NCBI GenBank assembly: GCA_021794595.1
Contig: JAJYQN010000096.1
Location: forward strand, 1 to 64,000
DNA: 64,000 bases
Direction of reading: 5' to 3'
From: Pseudomonadota bacterium
Lineage (GTDB): Bacteria; Pseudomonadota; Gammaproteobacteria; Acidiferrobacterales; Acidiferrobacteraceae
Within the stretch, counting starts at the first letter, position 1. Each line of letters starts with the position of its first letter. A program made the translations under genes and the position numbers. The notes under the pieces are model-generated. The model saw nothing but the letters and a program-made list of their open reading frames with translations. It was not told where the DNA came from and searched no databases. This document shows, piece after piece, positions 42,945 through 53,693 of this stretch.

Positions 42945-44327
42945 TCATAGGATATCAGTCGCGTAATCAGCAAGCCGTGAGCGCTCTCCGCGTCGCAAAG
43001 TCACATGTCCGCTGTGTTTCCAACCCTTAAAACGATCGATCACGTAGGTTATCCCAGAGGTGGTTTCCGTGAGGTAAGGGCTGTCGATTTGGGCGATGTT
43101 GCCAAGACAGACTACCTTCGTTCCGGGCCCGGCGCGGGTGATGAGGGTCTTCATTTGGTGCGCAGTCAGATTCTGGGCTTCATCAATAATGATGAACTTG
43201 CGCAGGAAGGTCCGCCCGCGCATGAAATTCAAGGATTTGATCCGTACCCGGGAGCGAATAAGGTCGGTGGCCGCCGCCCGCGCCCATTGCGATTGGGCCC
43301 GGCTTTCGAGTTCGGCTTGGTTTAGGACGTCGAGATTGTCCTCGAGGGCACCCATCCACGGCCCCATTTTCTCCTCCTCGGTTCCTGGGAGGAAGCCAAT
43401 ATCCTCGCCCACTGGGATCGTGACCCGGGTCATGATGATCTCGGTGTAGAGCTCTTGTTCCAGGGTCTGGTGAAGGCCGGCCGCCAGAGTGAGTAGTGTT
43501 TTGCCGGTACCGGCGTGGCCGAGGAGGGTGACAAAGTCGATCGCCGGGTCCATCAACAGGTTGAGAGCGAAATTTTGTTCGGCATTGCGGGCGCGAACAC
43601 CCCACACGGCCTTGCCTTGGGGGCCGTAATCCCGCACCCCCTCAAGGCGAGCGCGGCTGCCACCCACTTCGCGCACGATAGCTTCGGTCGGGAGCCCATC
43701 GTCTGCGACCAGAAATTCGTTGGGGTACCAAGTCTCGGTGACGGCGCCGCACACCTCGTAACTGGGAAGACCGTCAGGCGAGGGGTGGGCGACGAGGGAG
43801 TCTTTTGGTCCAAGACGCAGTGGTTCGATCCCCCGGTACAAAAGATCGGCGTCGTCCAAAACGCGATCGCTCGCGTAATCCTCGGCCCTGAGACCCAAGG
43901 CGCGGGCCTTGATCCGGAGGTTGATGTCTTTACTGACAAGGATGACGCTTCGGCCCGTCTGGGCGTTGGCGAGATCTCGGGTGAGCGCCAAGAGTTGGTT
44001 ATCCGCCGTGTGCGCGACGAAAGCCTCAGGCAGGGGGCTGTTCGAGGTCCTTAAGGGGATAAAGAGCCGGCCGGCCGGCCGGTCCGCGCGGCTCGGGAGC
44101 GGAGCCCCCAACTCGAGGTTGGTGGCTTGGGTCAGGATTTCGTCAAGGAAGCGGCTGGCCTGACGCGTGTTGCGGGCCACCTCGGAGCCTCCCGTTTTAT
44201 GGGCGTCGAGCTCCTCTAAGACGATAATCGGAATATAGACATCGTGTTCCTCGAACCGATAGACAGCCGAGGGGTCATGCATCAAAACGTTGGTGTCAAG
44301 GACGAACAGCTTCCGGTCGGTCGTCAT
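42945..44327 (-). CDS. PhoH-family ATPase with N-terminal PIN domain
   Basis: The 460-residue protein combines a PIN-type ribonuclease domain (KLFVLDTNVLMHDPSAV at residues 6-22, with further acidic residues near 40 and 115) with a PhoH ATPase domain (LLGHAGTGKTLLTLAAGL near 260; Walker B FIIIDEAQNLTAHQMKTLI near 374). This is the PhoH2/YlaK architecture, linked in other bacteria to RNA unwinding and cleavage. It follows bcp by one base on the same strand, so the two form an operon. Confidence 0.9.
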   Translation of the reverse strand: MTTDRKLFVLDTNVLMHDPSAVYRFEEHDVYIPIIVLEELDAHKTGGSEVARNTRQASRFLDEILTQATNLELGAPLPSRADRPAGRLFIPLRTSNSPLPEAFVAHTADNQLLALTRDLANAQTGRSVILVSKDINLRIKARALGLRAEDYASDRVLDDADLLYRGIEPLRLGPKDSLVAHPSPDGLPSYEVCGAVTETWYPNEFLVADDGLPTEAIVREVGGSRARLEGVRDYGPQGKAVWGVRARNAEQNFALNLLMDPAIDFVTLLGHAGTGKTLLTLAAGLHQTLEQELYTEIIMTRVTIPVGEDIGFLPGTEEEKMGPWMGALEDNLDVLNQAELESRAQSQWARAAATDLIRSRVRIKSLNFMRGRTFLRKFIIIDEAQNLTAHQMKTLITRAGPGTKVVCLGNIAQIDSPYLTETTSGITYVIDRFKGWKHSGHVTLRRGERSRLADYATDIL

Positions 44328-44328
44328 C

Positions 44329-44802
44329 CTAGCCGACGATCTCGCGCAGATCTTTTAGTACCGACAAGACGTGGCTTTCGACCTTTACTTTGCGGTATTC
44401 GCGCCGTAAGACCCCCTCCGCGTCAATAATGAAGGTGCTGCGCTCTATCCCCATCGACTTTTTCCCGTAGAGGTTCTTTTCTTTGATAACGTCGAAGGCC
44501 GCGCAAAGCGTTCCGTCGCTATCGGAGATCAGGTCGAACGGAAAGCATTGCTTACTTTTGAAGCCCTCGTGGGACTTCAGGTCGTCGCGCGATACCCCCA
44601 GGATGACGGCGTTGAGGGCCTCGAATTCCTCGTAATGGTCACGAAAGTCCTGCCCCTCCATCGTACAGCCGGGAGTGTTGTCTTTGGGGTAAAAGTACAA
44701 TATAAGGTTTTTACCCCGCAATTCGGATAGTCGAAAGCTTTGGTCGTCGGTGGCCTGAACGGCCAAATCCGGGACCGGTTGACCGATTTCAATAGTATTC
44801 AT
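44329..44802 (-). CDS. bcp: Thioredoxin-dependent thiol peroxidase (Bcp/PrxQ)
   Basis: The 157-residue peroxiredoxin reduces peroxides with thioredoxin. The start is ATG 44802 (MNTIEIGQPVPDLAV); the frame extends further upstream but with no family resemblance. The peroxidatic cysteine lies in LYFYPKDNTPGCTMEGQDFRD split around residue 46. No second cysteine follows five residues later (the fifth residue after it is Gln in GCTMEGQD), so resolving may use a distant cysteine or an outside thiol. Confidence 0.93.
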   Translation of the reverse strand: MNTIEIGQPVPDLAVQATDDQSFRLSELRGKNLILYFYPKDNTPGCTMEGQDFRDHYEEFEALNAVILGVSRDDLKSHEGFKSKQCFPFDLISDSDGTLCAAFDVIKEKNLYGKKSMGIERSTFIIDAEGVLRREYRKVKVESHVLSVLKDLREIVG

Positions 44803-45111
44803 GGGCGCCTCTCTGTTGGTGGGCCATAGGGTATTGTAACAAGAGTAAGCTTGTCGACCACAACGGTAAGGAAGACGCGCTTTGCTTGGCCGCTCTTCGT
44901 TCAGTACAATACACGCGGGGCAGGAAGCGGTGCCGCGACAAATTAAAAATCTCTTTCGCGAAAAGTCGGACCGCGCTCGAAGAACGAGCTGTGACGTCAT
45001 GTTTGTACGGCACGGCGGCCTATTCGTGCGCCTGCAGCCCTAAGGGGTTCTCTAGGGCGTCACCAGGGCTCGTTCTTGATGGTATCGGAGGATACATTGA
45101 GGAGAACTTTT
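44803..45111 (+). other. Divergent intergenic region bcp / histidine kinase
   Basis: These 309 nt must hold the promoters for the bcp-phoH pair (minus) and the two-kinase operon (plus). A CAATAC hexamer near 44910 and AT-rich CAAATTAAAAATC near 44939 are the most promoter-like stretches, but I cannot assign a confident -35/-10 pair. No structured RNA is recognised. Confidence 0.35.
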
Positions 45112-48100
45112 GTGGCGACCGCAGTCAAGGAACTTAAGGGCCGAGTGCCAACGCAACGTGCCGTCCGGCGCGGGCATGAGTCCAAATCCCAGGCAAGAAC
45201 CTCCGATATGGAGCGGCTTCTCGCCGGCCTTCAGCGCCTGCACGAGGGCGATTTCAGCGTCCGACTCCGCTTGCGGGAACCAGGGCTTTCCCAGCAAATT
45301 GCCGAGATATTCAACAGCCTTGCGCGCCGGAATCAACAACTGACGCACGAGTTCGTGCGGGTTGCGGATCTAGTAGGCCGGCAGGGCCGGATTGCCGAAC
45401 GGGCATCCCTCGGGGGCATGCAGGGTTCGTGGGGCACCATGATGGATGCCCAGAATAGGGCCATCGACGATCTCGTCCAGACAATCATCGAGATTTCCCG
45501 AGTCATCCGGGCCGTGGCGAGCGGCGACTTGTCCCAGACTGTTCCCAATGATGTGGCGGGACGACCGGTAAAGGGCGATCTTGTGCGAGCGGGACGCACC
45601 GTCAACACCATGGTCGACCAATTGCGGTCATTCGCGGCCGAGGTGACGCGGGTCGCGAAAGAGGTGGGTATCGAGGGTAAGTTGGGTGGCCAAGCGCGGG
45701 TAAGGGGGGTCTCGGGTACCTGGAAGGATCTCACCGAAAACGTGAACCAATTGGCCGGCAACCTGACCTCGCAGGTGCGTAACATCGCGCTTGTGACGAC
45801 CGCGGTCGCGAACGGCGATTTGTCGCAAAAGATCACGGTCGGGGCGCGCGGCGAAATCCTTGAGCTGAAAGACACCATCAACACCATGGTCGACCAATTG
45901 CGGTCATTCGCGGCCGAGGTGACGCGGGTCGCGAAAGAGGTGGGTATCGAGGGTAAGTTGGGTGGCCAGGCCAAGGTGCCTGGGGTGGCCGGCACCTGGA
46001 AGGACCTCACTGACAATGTGAACCAGCTGACCGGTAACCTTACAAACCAGGTGCGTAACATCGCACTTGTGACGACCGCGGTGGCCAAGGGCGATTTGTC
46101 GCAAAAGATCACGGTCGACGCCCGCGGCGAAATCCTCGAATTGAAGAACACCATCAACACCATGGTCGACCAGTTGCGGTCGTTCGCGGCCGAGGTGACG
46201 CGGGTCGCGAAAGAGGTGGGTATCGACGGAAAACTGGGCGGTCAGGCGCGGGTGCCCGGGGTCTCCGGTACCTGGAAGGACTTGACCGACAACGTGAACG
46301 GTTTGGCTGGCAACTTGACCTCGCAGGTGCGTAACATCGCCGAGGTCTCGACCGCGGTGGCAAACGGCGATTTGTCGCAAAAGATCACGGTCGACGCCCG
46401 CGGCGAAATCCTCGAATTGAAGAACACCATCAACACCATGGTCGACCAGTTGCGGTCGTTCGCGGCCGAGGTGACGCGGGTCGCGAAAGAGGTGGGTATC
46501 GACGGAAAACTGGGCGGTCAGGCGCGGGTGCCCGGGGTCTCCGGTACCTGGAAGGACTTGACCGACAACGTGAACGGTTTGGCTGGCAACTTGACCTCGC
46601 AGGTGCGTAACATCGCCGAGGTCTCGACCGCGGTGGCAAACGGCGATTTGTCGCAAAAGATCACGGTTGATGCGCGCGGCGAAATCCTCGAATTGAAGAA
46701 CACCATCAACACCATGGTCGACCAGTTGCGGTCGTTCGCGGCCGAGGTGACGCGCGTCGCGAAAGAGGTGGGTATCGAGGGTAAGTTGGGCGGCCAGGCG
46801 CGGGTGAAGGGGGTCTCCGGTACCTGGAAGGATTTGACCGAAAACGTGAACCAATTGGCCGGCAACCTGACCTCGCAGGTACGTAACATCGCACTTGTGA
46901 CGACCGCGGTGGCCAAGGGCGATTTGTCGCAAAAGATCACGGTTGATGCGCGCGGCGAAATCCTTGAGCTGAAAGACACCATAAACACCATGGTCGACCA
47001 ATTGCGGTCGTTCGCGGCCGAGGTGACGCGGGTCGCGAAAGAGGTGGGTATCGAGGGCAAGTTGGGCGGTCAGGCCAAGGTGCCTGGGGTGGCCGGTACC
47101 TGGAAGGATTTGACCGAAAACGTGAACCAATTGGCCGGCAACTTGACGGCCCAGGTGCGCGCTATCGCCGAGGTGTCGACGGCGGTGACGAAGGGCGATC
47201 TGACGCGCTCTATTACGGTTGAGGCGGAAGGGGAGGTGTTGGCGCTTAAGGACAACATCAACCAGATGATCAAGAACCTGAAGGAGACCACCGAGAAAAA
47301 CATGGAGCAAGACTGGCTAAAGACCAATCTTGCTCGATTCTCGGCCATGATGCAGGGCCAAAAGAATCTGTCTGCAGTCTCGCGCCTCATCATGAGCGAG
47401 CTTACGCCGCTTGTGTCGGCCCAGCACGGCGCGTTCTATACCGTAAACATAGAGGATAATAGGCTGGATCTCATTGCCTCTTACGCCTACAACAAGAGCG
47501 TGATGGTGCCGACGAGCTTCGAGTTCGGCGAAGGCGTCGTCGGCCAATGCGCGCTGGAGAAAAAGCCCATCATATTGACCGCCGTCCCCGACGACTACAT
47601 CCGGATTACCTCGGGCCTTGGTTACGCGGCACCGGCCAATATTCTGGTGTTGCCAGTCCTTTTCGAGGGTGATGTCCTCGCGGTGATCGAGCTGGCTTCG
47701 TTTCAGTCGTTTAACTCGATCCATCGTGTATTTCTCGATCAGTTGATGGTCAGTGTCGGCGTGGTCCTTAATATTATTGGCGCGTCGATGCGTACCGAGG
47801 AACTCCTTCAGGAGCTTCAAAACTCGAACGGTGAGCTAGAGGCCCAGGCGAAGGAACTCGAAGAAAAGGCGACGCTCCTCGAGATCAAGAACCAGGAAGT
47901 CGAGATGGCGAGCCTGTCGCTTGAGGAGAAGGCCGAGCAGCTGGCCATGATCTCGAAGTACAAGTCAGAGTTTTTGGCCAATATGTCCCACGAGCTACGC
48001 ACGCCACTTAACAGTTTGCTGATCATGGCGAAGCTCTTGGCGGAAAATCGCGACATGAATTTAAATCCCAAACAGGTCCAGTTTGCCAACACCATACATG

Positions 48101-49182
48101 CGTCCGGTCGTGACTTGCTCAACCTCATCAATGAGATACTTGATCTTTCGAAGGTTGAAGCGGGTAAGATGGGCATCGTGGCGAGCGACACCAAAGTGTC
48201 TGAGCTTGTGGACTATGTGGTGCGCGATTTCCGTGCCATTTCGCAACAAAAGGATATCGAGTTCTCTATCGACCTTGCGGACGACGTGCCACCCTCGATG
48301 TATACCGACGGCCAGCGGCTGCAGCAAGTCCTGAAGAACCTGTTGTCCAACGCGTTTAAGTTCACTGATAGCGGCGCCATTACCCTAAGGGCCTACCGCT
48401 ACACTGGCACGCGCTCAGTGTTTCAGACCGAGGCGCTGCGCGAGGCCACGACCATCGTCGCCTTTACGGTCCGCGATACCGGCATCGGGATAGCAGACAA
48501 TAAACAGCGATTGATATTCGAAGCTTTTCAACAAGTCGACGCCACAACGAGCCGGAAATACGGCGGTACCGGACTTGGACTTACGATCAGCCGCGAAATA
48601 TCGCGGCTTTTAGGCGGCGAAATTCAGCTTCAGAGCACGGTTGGCGAGGGGAGTGAGTTCACGCTGTACATGCCACAGACGTACGTTGGGATCGATCTCG
48701 ATGCCGGGCCCGTCGAGGCGGGTGCGCCCCCCTTTGGGGACGCCATCGGGGGAGAGGTGGAAGATGACGGCGAGCAGGTCATTGCCTTTTCAGGGGAAAA
48801 GATCCTCGTCGTAGACGACGATGTTCGCAACATTTTTGCGATATCCAGCGTCCTTGAGAACCACAAGCTCAACGTGCTGTTCGCGGAAAGCGGGGTGGAC
48901 GCGATCGAGATATTAGAGGCGAATGATGATGTCGATGCGGTGCTCATGGACGTTATGATGCCAAACATGGACGGCTACGAAACGACGCAGGCGATCCGCA
49001 GGCTCGAAAGGTACAAGAAATTACCCATTATCGCGCTTACCGCAAAGGCCATGAAGGGGGACCGTGAGAAGTCGTTGGAGGCGGGTTTGTCTGACTACAT
49101 CACGAAGCCCGTGGATACCGTCGCCCTTTTAAAGATGATCAAAAGGTGGCTTATGAGTGGCGCGGGATCGATGTTGCCCTAG
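45112..49182 (+). CDS. Hybrid sensor histidine kinase with tandem HAMP repeats, GAF, HisKA, HATPase and REC domains
   Basis: The 1356-residue soluble kinase starts at GTG 45112 behind GAGGAG; an upstream TTG at 45076 is possible. Residues 30-725 are divergent HAMP units followed by nearly identical 92-residue units ([16 protein letters not shown] ... [11 protein letters not shown] ... [10 protein letters not shown] ... [11 protein letters not shown]). A GAF-like region (735-895), a coiled coil (900-945), HisKA ([14 protein letters not shown] near 958), HATPase_c ([26 protein letters not shown]) and a C-terminal receiver ([11 protein letters not shown] near 1282) follow. No membrane segment is seen. 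The layout resembles fungal group III (Nik1/Os-1) osmosensing kinases and bacterial counterparts. A second hybrid kinase follows 9 nt later. Confidence 0.93.
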   Translation: MATAVKELKGRVPTQRAVRRGHESKSQARTSDMERLLAGLQRLHEGDFSVRLRLREPGLSQQIAEIFNSLARRNQQLTHEFVRVADLVGRQGRIAERASLGGMQGSWGTMMDAQNRAIDDLVQTIIEISRVIRAVASGDLSQTVPNDVAGRPVKGDLVRAGRTVNTMVDQLRSFAAEVTRVAKEVGIEGKLGGQARVRGVSGTWKDLTENVNQLAGNLTSQVRNIALVTTAVANGDLSQKITVGARGEILELKDTINTMVDQLRSFAAEVTRVAKEVGIEGKLGGQAKVPGVAGTWKDLTDNVNQLTGNLTNQVRNIALVTTAVAKGDLSQKITVDARGEILELKNTINTMVDQLRSFAAEVTRVAKEVGIDGKLGGQARVPGVSGTWKDLTDNVNGLAGNLTSQVRNIAEVSTAVANGDLSQKITVDARGEILELKNTINTMVDQLRSFAAEVTRVAKEVGIDGKLGGQARVPGVSGTWKDLTDNVNGLAGNLTSQVRNIAEVSTAVANGDLSQKITVDARGEILELKNTINTMVDQLRSFAAEVTRVAKEVGIEGKLGGQARVKGVSGTWKDLTENVNQLAGNLTSQVRNIALVTTAVAKGDLSQKITVDARGEILELKDTINTMVDQLRSFAAEVTRVAKEVGIEGKLGGQAKVPGVAGTWKDLTENVNQLAGNLTAQVRAIAEVSTAVTKGDLTRSITVEAEGEVLALKDNINQMIKNLKETTEKNMEQDWLKTNLARFSAMMQGQKNLSAVSRLIMSELTPLVSAQHGAFYTVNIEDNRLDLIASYAYNKSVMVPTSFEFGEGVVGQCALEKKPIILTAVPDDYIRITSGLGYAAPANILVLPVLFEGDVLAVIELASFQSFNSIHRVFLDQLMVSVGVVLNIIGASMRTEELLQELQNSNGELEAQAKELEEKATLLEIKNQEVEMASLSLEEKAEQLAMISKYKSEFLANMSHELRTPLNSLLIMAKLLAENRDMNLNPKQVQFANTIHASGRDLLNLINEILDLSKVEAGKMGIVASDTKVSELVDYVVRDFRAISQQKDIEFSIDLADDVPPSMYTDGQRLQQVLKNLLSNAFKFTDSGAITLRAYRYTGTRSVFQTEALREATTIVAFTVRDTGIGIADNKQRLIFEAFQQVDATTSRKYGGTGLGLTISREISRLLGGEIQLQSTVGEGSEFTLYMPQTYVGIDLDAGPVEAGAPPFGDAIGGEVEDDGEQVIAFSGEKILVVDDDVRNIFAISSVLENHKLNVLFAESGVDAIEILEANDDVDAVLMDVMMPNMDGYETTQAIRRLERYKKLPIIALTAKAMKGDREKSLEAGLSDYITKPVDTVALLKMIKRWLMSGAGSMLP
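46090..46667 (+). repeat. Exact 302-nt tandem repeat inside the HAMP array (276-nt period)
   Basis: Positions 46090-46391 are identical base for base to 46366-46667, one 276-nt (92-codon) unit apart. Identity running past one full unit means a recent duplication or gene conversion. Neighbouring units (from about 45627 to 47160) share the same period with scattered differences, including silent ones, so they are older. Such arrays can gain or lose whole units in frame, changing the number of HAMP pairs. Confidence 0.93.
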
Positions 49183-49191
49183 GAGATCGGA

Positions 49192-51540
49192 ATGGACGGG
49201 GAGGAGAAAGTCAGGATCCTTGTAGTCGATGACCGACAGGAGAATCTACTCGCGCTCAGCGAAATCCTCGATAACCCCGGGTATGAGGTGGTGAGGGCGC
49301 AATCCGGCGAAGAGGCGCTGAAGGAGGTCTTGCGCAACGAATTCGCCGTGATCTTATTGGATGTCCAGATGCCGGGCTTGGACGGATTCGAGACGGCTGG
49401 GCTTATCCGAAAGCGACGGAAGTCACGTTCGATACCGATTATTTTTATCACCGCCATCAACAAAGAGGAGCAGTACGTCTACAGGGGTTACACGCTCGGC
49501 GCCGTTGATTACCTTTTTAAGCCGTTTGATGTGGACATCCTACGTTCCAAGGTCACGGTCTTTGTCGATCTTTTTCAGAAGACGCGCCAAGTTAAGGCGC
49601 AAGCCCGGCTTTTACAAGAAAGCGAGCGTCGGGAACGGGCCCGCCAGGTGGCTGAGGTGCAGCGTCGCGGCGAGCGGCGTTATCGCAATTTGGCAGATTT
49701 GGTTCCGCAACTCGTGTGGACTGCGAACAGTGATTTGCGTCTGGAGTACGTGAACCAGCGGGCGCTTACGTATTTTGGCATAGACGTATCCCAGGCGGCC
49801 GAGCTGCGGTTGGAAGAGGTCGTGCACCCAGACGACCTCAAGGACAATACCGCGGAGTGGCGAACCCTGTTGCTTGCGGGCGATGAACTCGTGGTCGAGG
49901 TCCGTCTTAGGCGGGCGCGAGATCAGACTTACCGCTGGCACTTGATCCACTTACAGGCTGAACAGGACATTCGTGGCCGCGTCCGTTCGTGGCTCGGAAC
50001 GGCCACCGACATCGATGACCAAAGACGCATCGTTGAGGCCCTTGCGGCCGAAAAAGAACAACTCGCGGTCACGCTGCGGTCGATTGGCGATGGGGTCATC
50101 ACCACCGATCTCACGGGATCCATAGTGCTTATCAATAGGGTCGCCGAGAAACTTACGGGCTGGTCGCAGGACGAGGCCCTGGGGCGGCCACTCGAAGAGG
50201 TGTTTGTGGTCCGCGAAGACCTCTTCCCGGCGACCGATGCCGGGGACCTGGATCTAGGACCCTCTGTACCGTTGCGCCGGGCCGTGCTCGTCGCCCGCGA
50301 CGGAACCGAGTGTGATATTGCCGACGGCATTACACCCATTCGTGATGGCGATGGCCAGGTACAGGGAACGGTCGTAGTGTTCCGCGACGTTACCGATATC
50401 CAGCGGCTCGAAGAGGAGCGACAGAAGGCGAGTAAGCTCGAATCCGTGGGGCTTTTGGCGGGCGCCATCGCCCATGATTTCAATAATATCTTGACCGCCA
50501 TCATGGGGAATATTTCGCTAGCCAAGCTCCATACTGGGGCTGGCGAACAGATATTTGATCGTCTGGAGGAGGCTGAACGGGCGGCCCTGTGGGCCAAAGA
50601 CCTTACGCAGCAATTGCTGACGTTCTCCAAAGGGGGTGCGCCGGTCAAGAGGCCGGTGGAGATCGGTCCCGTGGTGCGCGACTCGGCGGAATTCGCCTGT
50701 CGCGGATCGCATGTCCTCTGCGAGGTCACTATCCATGGCTCGGTCATCGTCGAGGCGGACGAGGGTCAGATCCGCCAAGTGATCCATAACCTCGTCTTGA
50801 ATGCCCAGCAGGCTATGCCGGCCGGGGGGCGGGTTCGGGTTACGGTCAAGGAAGCGACGGGACCTATGGTGGGCGGACGGCCTCTGCCCCCCGGGCGTTA
50901 CGCGGAGATCGTCTGCGCGGACGAAGGCGTTGGCATAAGCGAAGCGAACATAGACAAAATCTTTGACCCCTATTTTACGACCAAGCAAAAAGGGAGCGGC
51001 CTGGGTCTTGCCACCAGCTATTCCATCGTGCGGAAGCACCACGGGCTTATTACCGTAGAATCAAAGCTCGGGCAGGGGACGCAGTTTCGGATCTATCTTC
51101 CGCTTTCCGGGAATGCTATGGAGCCTGTCAGAGTGTCGGAGGCGGCTACGAAAGGAGGCCACGGGCGTCGGATACTCATCATGGATGATGAAAGCTTTAT
51201 CCGCGATGTCTTGGGGCGGCTCTTTACGCACTTTGGCTACGAGGTCGGGTATGCGAGGGACGGCGCGGAAGCGCTAGCCGCATACCGGTCTGCGGCCGAG
51301 GAGGATCGTCCTTACCATTTGGTGGTCATGGATCTCGTGATTCCCGGCGGTATGGGCGGGCGGGAAACCATTAAGAAGCTCCTCGATCTTGATCCCGAGG
51401 CCAAGGTGATCGTGTCGAGCGGTTACTCGAACGATCCCATCATGGCCAATTACAAGAAGTACGGGTTTTGTGAAGCGGTCGCAAAACCCTACAAAAACGA
51501 AGACCTGAGGACCATCGTGCAGCGCGTCCTGGCCAGCTAG
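49192..51540 (+). CDS. Hybrid sensor kinase: REC-PAS-PAS-HisKA-HATPase-REC
   Basis: The 782-residue protein has an N-terminal receiver (phospho-acceptor D57 in ILLDVQMPGLDG), a short coiled coil (residues 125-160), PAS 1 (YRNLADLVPQLVWTAN, 163-275) with PAC-like tail, PAS 2 (LRSIGDGVITTDLTG, 295-400), HisKA with the HDFNN form of the H box (GAIAHDFNNILTAIMGN near 426), HATPase_c (DEGVGI; GSGLGLATSYSIV) and a C-terminal receiver (MDLVIPGGMGG near 705). It lies 9 nt after the HAMP-repeat kinase and probably takes part in a shared phosphorelay, receiving at the N-terminal REC. No DNA-binding output is encoded nearby. Confidence 0.93.
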   Translation: MDGEEKVRILVVDDRQENLLALSEILDNPGYEVVRAQSGEEALKEVLRNEFAVILLDVQMPGLDGFETAGLIRKRRKSRSIPIIFITAINKEEQYVYRGYTLGAVDYLFKPFDVDILRSKVTVFVDLFQKTRQVKAQARLLQESERRERARQVAEVQRRGERRYRNLADLVPQLVWTANSDLRLEYVNQRALTYFGIDVSQAAELRLEEVVHPDDLKDNTAEWRTLLLAGDELVVEVRLRRARDQTYRWHLIHLQAEQDIRGRVRSWLGTATDIDDQRRIVEALAAEKEQLAVTLRSIGDGVITTDLTGSIVLINRVAEKLTGWSQDEALGRPLEEVFVVREDLFPATDAGDLDLGPSVPLRRAVLVARDGTECDIADGITPIRDGDGQVQGTVVVFRDVTDIQRLEEERQKASKLESVGLLAGAIAHDFNNILTAIMGNISLAKLHTGAGEQIFDRLEEAERAALWAKDLTQQLLTFSKGGAPVKRPVEIGPVVRDSAEFACRGSHVLCEVTIHGSVIVEADEGQIRQVIHNLVLNAQQAMPAGGRVRVTVKEATGPMVGGRPLPPGRYAEIVCADEGVGISEANIDKIFDPYFTTKQKGSGLGLATSYSIVRKHHGLITVESKLGQGTQFRIYLPLSGNAMEPVRVSEAATKGGHGRRILIMDDESFIRDVLGRLFTHFGYEVGYARDGAEALAAYRSAAEEDRPYHLVVMDLVIPGGMGGRETIKKLLDLDPEAKVIVSSGYSNDPIMANYKKYGFCEAVAKPYKNEDLRTIVQRVLAS

Positions 51541-51543
51541 GGT

Positions 51544-52659
51544 TTAGGCCGATTGTGCGGCCTCCCCCGGGGCCGGGTGCTGGTCGAGATCGACCGAGCG
51601 GAGTTTCAACGCGGCCTCTTCGGGGCTTATGGTGTTCACGAAGAGTCCCGATCCGAGCTCGAAGCCTGAAGGTATCGAGGTTCGAGGGCAAATTTCCAGA
51701 TGCCAATGGTAGCTCGCCTCGCAACCCCGGCTATCAGGGCTATGTGGCAGAGAATGTAGGAAATAATTGTACTGCGCGCCCTCTATCACGGCTTCGAGGC
51801 GCGCCATCGTGCGGCGCAGTACCCGGGCCAAGTCGGCCAGATCGGCCTGCGTTACCCGCAGGAACTCCGCGTCGTGGGCGAGCGGCAAGATATGTACTTC
51901 CCACTCGTAGCGGCTGGCAAAGGGTTTGATGGCGATAAACCGCTCGCCCCGTTCTACCACATACTGCCCTACGCTGATCCGTCGTTGTATGGCCCCGGAA
52001 TCCCGGTCATAGATCGTCGCCTCGAAGGTCAGCGCCTCATCGATCAGCGAACAAAATATGCAATGGTGATTTTTGGTGTAGTACAGACGGCTGTGGTCGA
52101 CCTCGGCCCGGACATTGTGCGGAACGACCGGCATACCAATGATTTGGCTATGGGTGTGCGGAATACTGGCACCGGCGGCAGGGCCGAAGTTCTTGAAGAC
52201 TAAGACATAGCGAAGTTGCTCGTTGGATTGGTAGAGCTGCTCCATACGGGTGCGATAGGCGGAAAAAAGTTCCACGAGGTGCTCGTTACTCATCTCGTGA
52301 ACGGCTATACCGTGCTGGCTATGGTCAATAATGACCTCGTGCCGACCGTAGCCGTCGATAGTCTGTTGTAGTCCGAGGTTGAGATTCCGGTAACGATGGT
52401 CGTCGCCCAGCACGGGGTAGAGGTTCTCGACGATGCGGATGTGCCACTGCCCTTGGTCCGGGTAGGTGGCGATGGCCGGGGGGGTCATATGCTCGTTGCC
52501 GTAACAGAACGGGCAGGTCCCGACATGGGGCCGACGGTCCCTCGCGACCGGCTGCTCGGCCTTCTTCGGCCGCATGTTCCTCGCGGTGGCGACCAGGACG
52601 GATTCCGTTGGTATAATCGGATTGATGCGGATTTCGCGAACGCTGGGTGTTTCGGTCAT
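51544..52659 (-). CDS. Galactose-1-phosphate uridylyltransferase-like protein
   Basis: The 371-residue HIT-superfamily nucleotidyltransferase resembles GalT. Start ATG 52659 is behind GGAGAG; an upstream in-frame ATG is not needed. Zinc-type cysteines (CPFCYGNE near residue 50), the first half motif (GASIPHTHSQIIGMP near 165), a second CIFC pair and a late SYHWHLEICPR motif are present. In GalT the active-site histidine belongs to an HPH triad; here the late motif is HWH, as in the GalT-like uridylyl- or adenylyltransferases of uncertain substrate. No other galactose genes are nearby. It is convergent with the hybrid kinase, with 3 nt between stops. Confidence 0.75.
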   Translation of the reverse strand: MTETPSVREIRINPIIPTESVLVATARNMRPKKAEQPVARDRRPHVGTCPFCYGNEHMTPPAIATYPDQGQWHIRIVENLYPVLGDDHRYRNLNLGLQQTIDGYGRHEVIIDHSQHGIAVHEMSNEHLVELFSAYRTRMEQLYQSNEQLRYVLVFKNFGPAAGASIPHTHSQIIGMPVVPHNVRAEVDHSRLYYTKNHHCIFCSLIDEALTFEATIYDRDSGAIQRRISVGQYVVERGERFIAIKPFASRYEWEVHILPLAHDAEFLRVTQADLADLARVLRRTMARLEAVIEGAQYNYFLHSLPHSPDSRGCEASYHWHLEICPRTSIPSGFELGSGLFVNTISPEEAALKLRSVDLDQHPAPGEAAQSA

Positions 52660-52814
52660 CAGGGCTCTCCGAGCGAGAGGCGGTGAGAACACCGCCCAAG
52701 AGGGCCTCATTTTGCCACAATGGGCGCAACTGGCGCGAGGGGCGGCGGCTACCTGTTTTCCTTGCTTGTGGGCTAGGGGGCAAGTAGTATCGCGGTTTTA
52801 TCACGGGGCCGGTT

Positions 52815-53693
52815 ATGTTTCGCGGTAGTCTGGTCGCCATCGTCACCCCCATGCGTGAGGACGGCGCTATCGATTTTTCTGCCCTCGATAGCCTTCTTGA
52901 TTTTCATATACGCAACGGCACCCACGGGGTCGTCGCAACAGGCACGACAGGCGAGGCCTCGACTTTGGATGTCGATGAGCATATCGCTGTCGTCGCGCAC
53001 GTCGTGCGGTATGTCGCCGGGCGGATCCCGGTGATCGCTGGCACGGGAGCCAATGCGACGGCCGAGGCCATTGCGCTGACCCAAGCGGCAGCCGCGGCGC
53101 GGGCCGATGCCTGTCTTGTTGTCACCCCGTATTACAATAAACCCACCCAGGAAGGGCTCTTTCAGCACTTTGCGGCAATCGCCGGGGCTGCTGACGTGCC
53201 TATTATCCTTTACAACGTGCCGAGCCGCACGGCCTGTGATCTGCTCCCGGAAACGGTGGCGAGGTTGGCCCAAATCCCTGGTATTATTGGGATAAAAGAT
53301 GCGACCGGCGATCTCGAGCGAGCCCGCGCGATACGCAGCCTTTGCCCCCCCGGGTTCCTTTTGTACGGAGGCGACGATGCGACCGGGGTCGCGTTGGGAC
53401 TCCTGGGGGCGGCTGGCGTGATCTCGGTGACCGCCAACGTGGCGCCGAAGACCATGAGTGCGGTATGGGAGGCCATCTTCGCAGGCGACGCTGAACTCGC
53501 GCGTCGACTCGATGAGACATTGGCGGGCCTCCACCGGGCCTTGTTCGTGGAATCCAATCCGATCCCGGTGAAGTGGGCGCTGCATGCCATGGGGCTGATC
53601 GGGCCCCAGCTGCGGTTGCCCTTAACGCCGCTGTCATCAACCAAAGTAGCGGCCGTACAAGCGGCATTGCGCCAGGCGGGGGTAGAGGCATGA
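52815..53693 (+). CDS. dapA: 4-hydroxy-tetrahydrodipicolinate synthase
   Basis: DapA condenses pyruvate with aspartate semialdehyde on the route to diaminopimelate and lysine, supplying MurE. The 292-residue TIM barrel contains GTTGEASTL near residue 45, the tyrosine motif VTPYYNKPTQEGL near 103-115, YNVPSRTACDL near 133 and the Schiff-base lysine in GIIGIKDATGDL near 161. Its stop overlaps the lipoprotein gene by 4 nt. Confidence 0.96.
   Translation: MFRGSLVAIVTPMREDGAIDFSALDSLLDFHIRNGTHGVVATGTTGEASTLDVDEHIAVVAHVVRYVAGRIPVIAGTGANATAEAIALTQAAAAARADACLVVTPYYNKPTQEGLFQHFAAIAGAADVPIILYNVPSRTACDLLPETVARLAQIPGIIGIKDATGDLERARAIRSLCPPGFLLYGGDDATGVALGLLGAAGVISVTANVAPKTMSAVWEAIFAGDAELARRLDETLAGLHRALFVESNPIPVKWALHAMGLIGPQLRLPLTPLSSTKVAAVQAALRQAGVEA

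Noticed and set aside
45904..47310. 468-codon open frame on the minus strand across the HAMP repeats
   Set aside because: It is open only because the sense repeats recur in phase; its translation is a period-92 shadow with no independent start signal or family resemblance.
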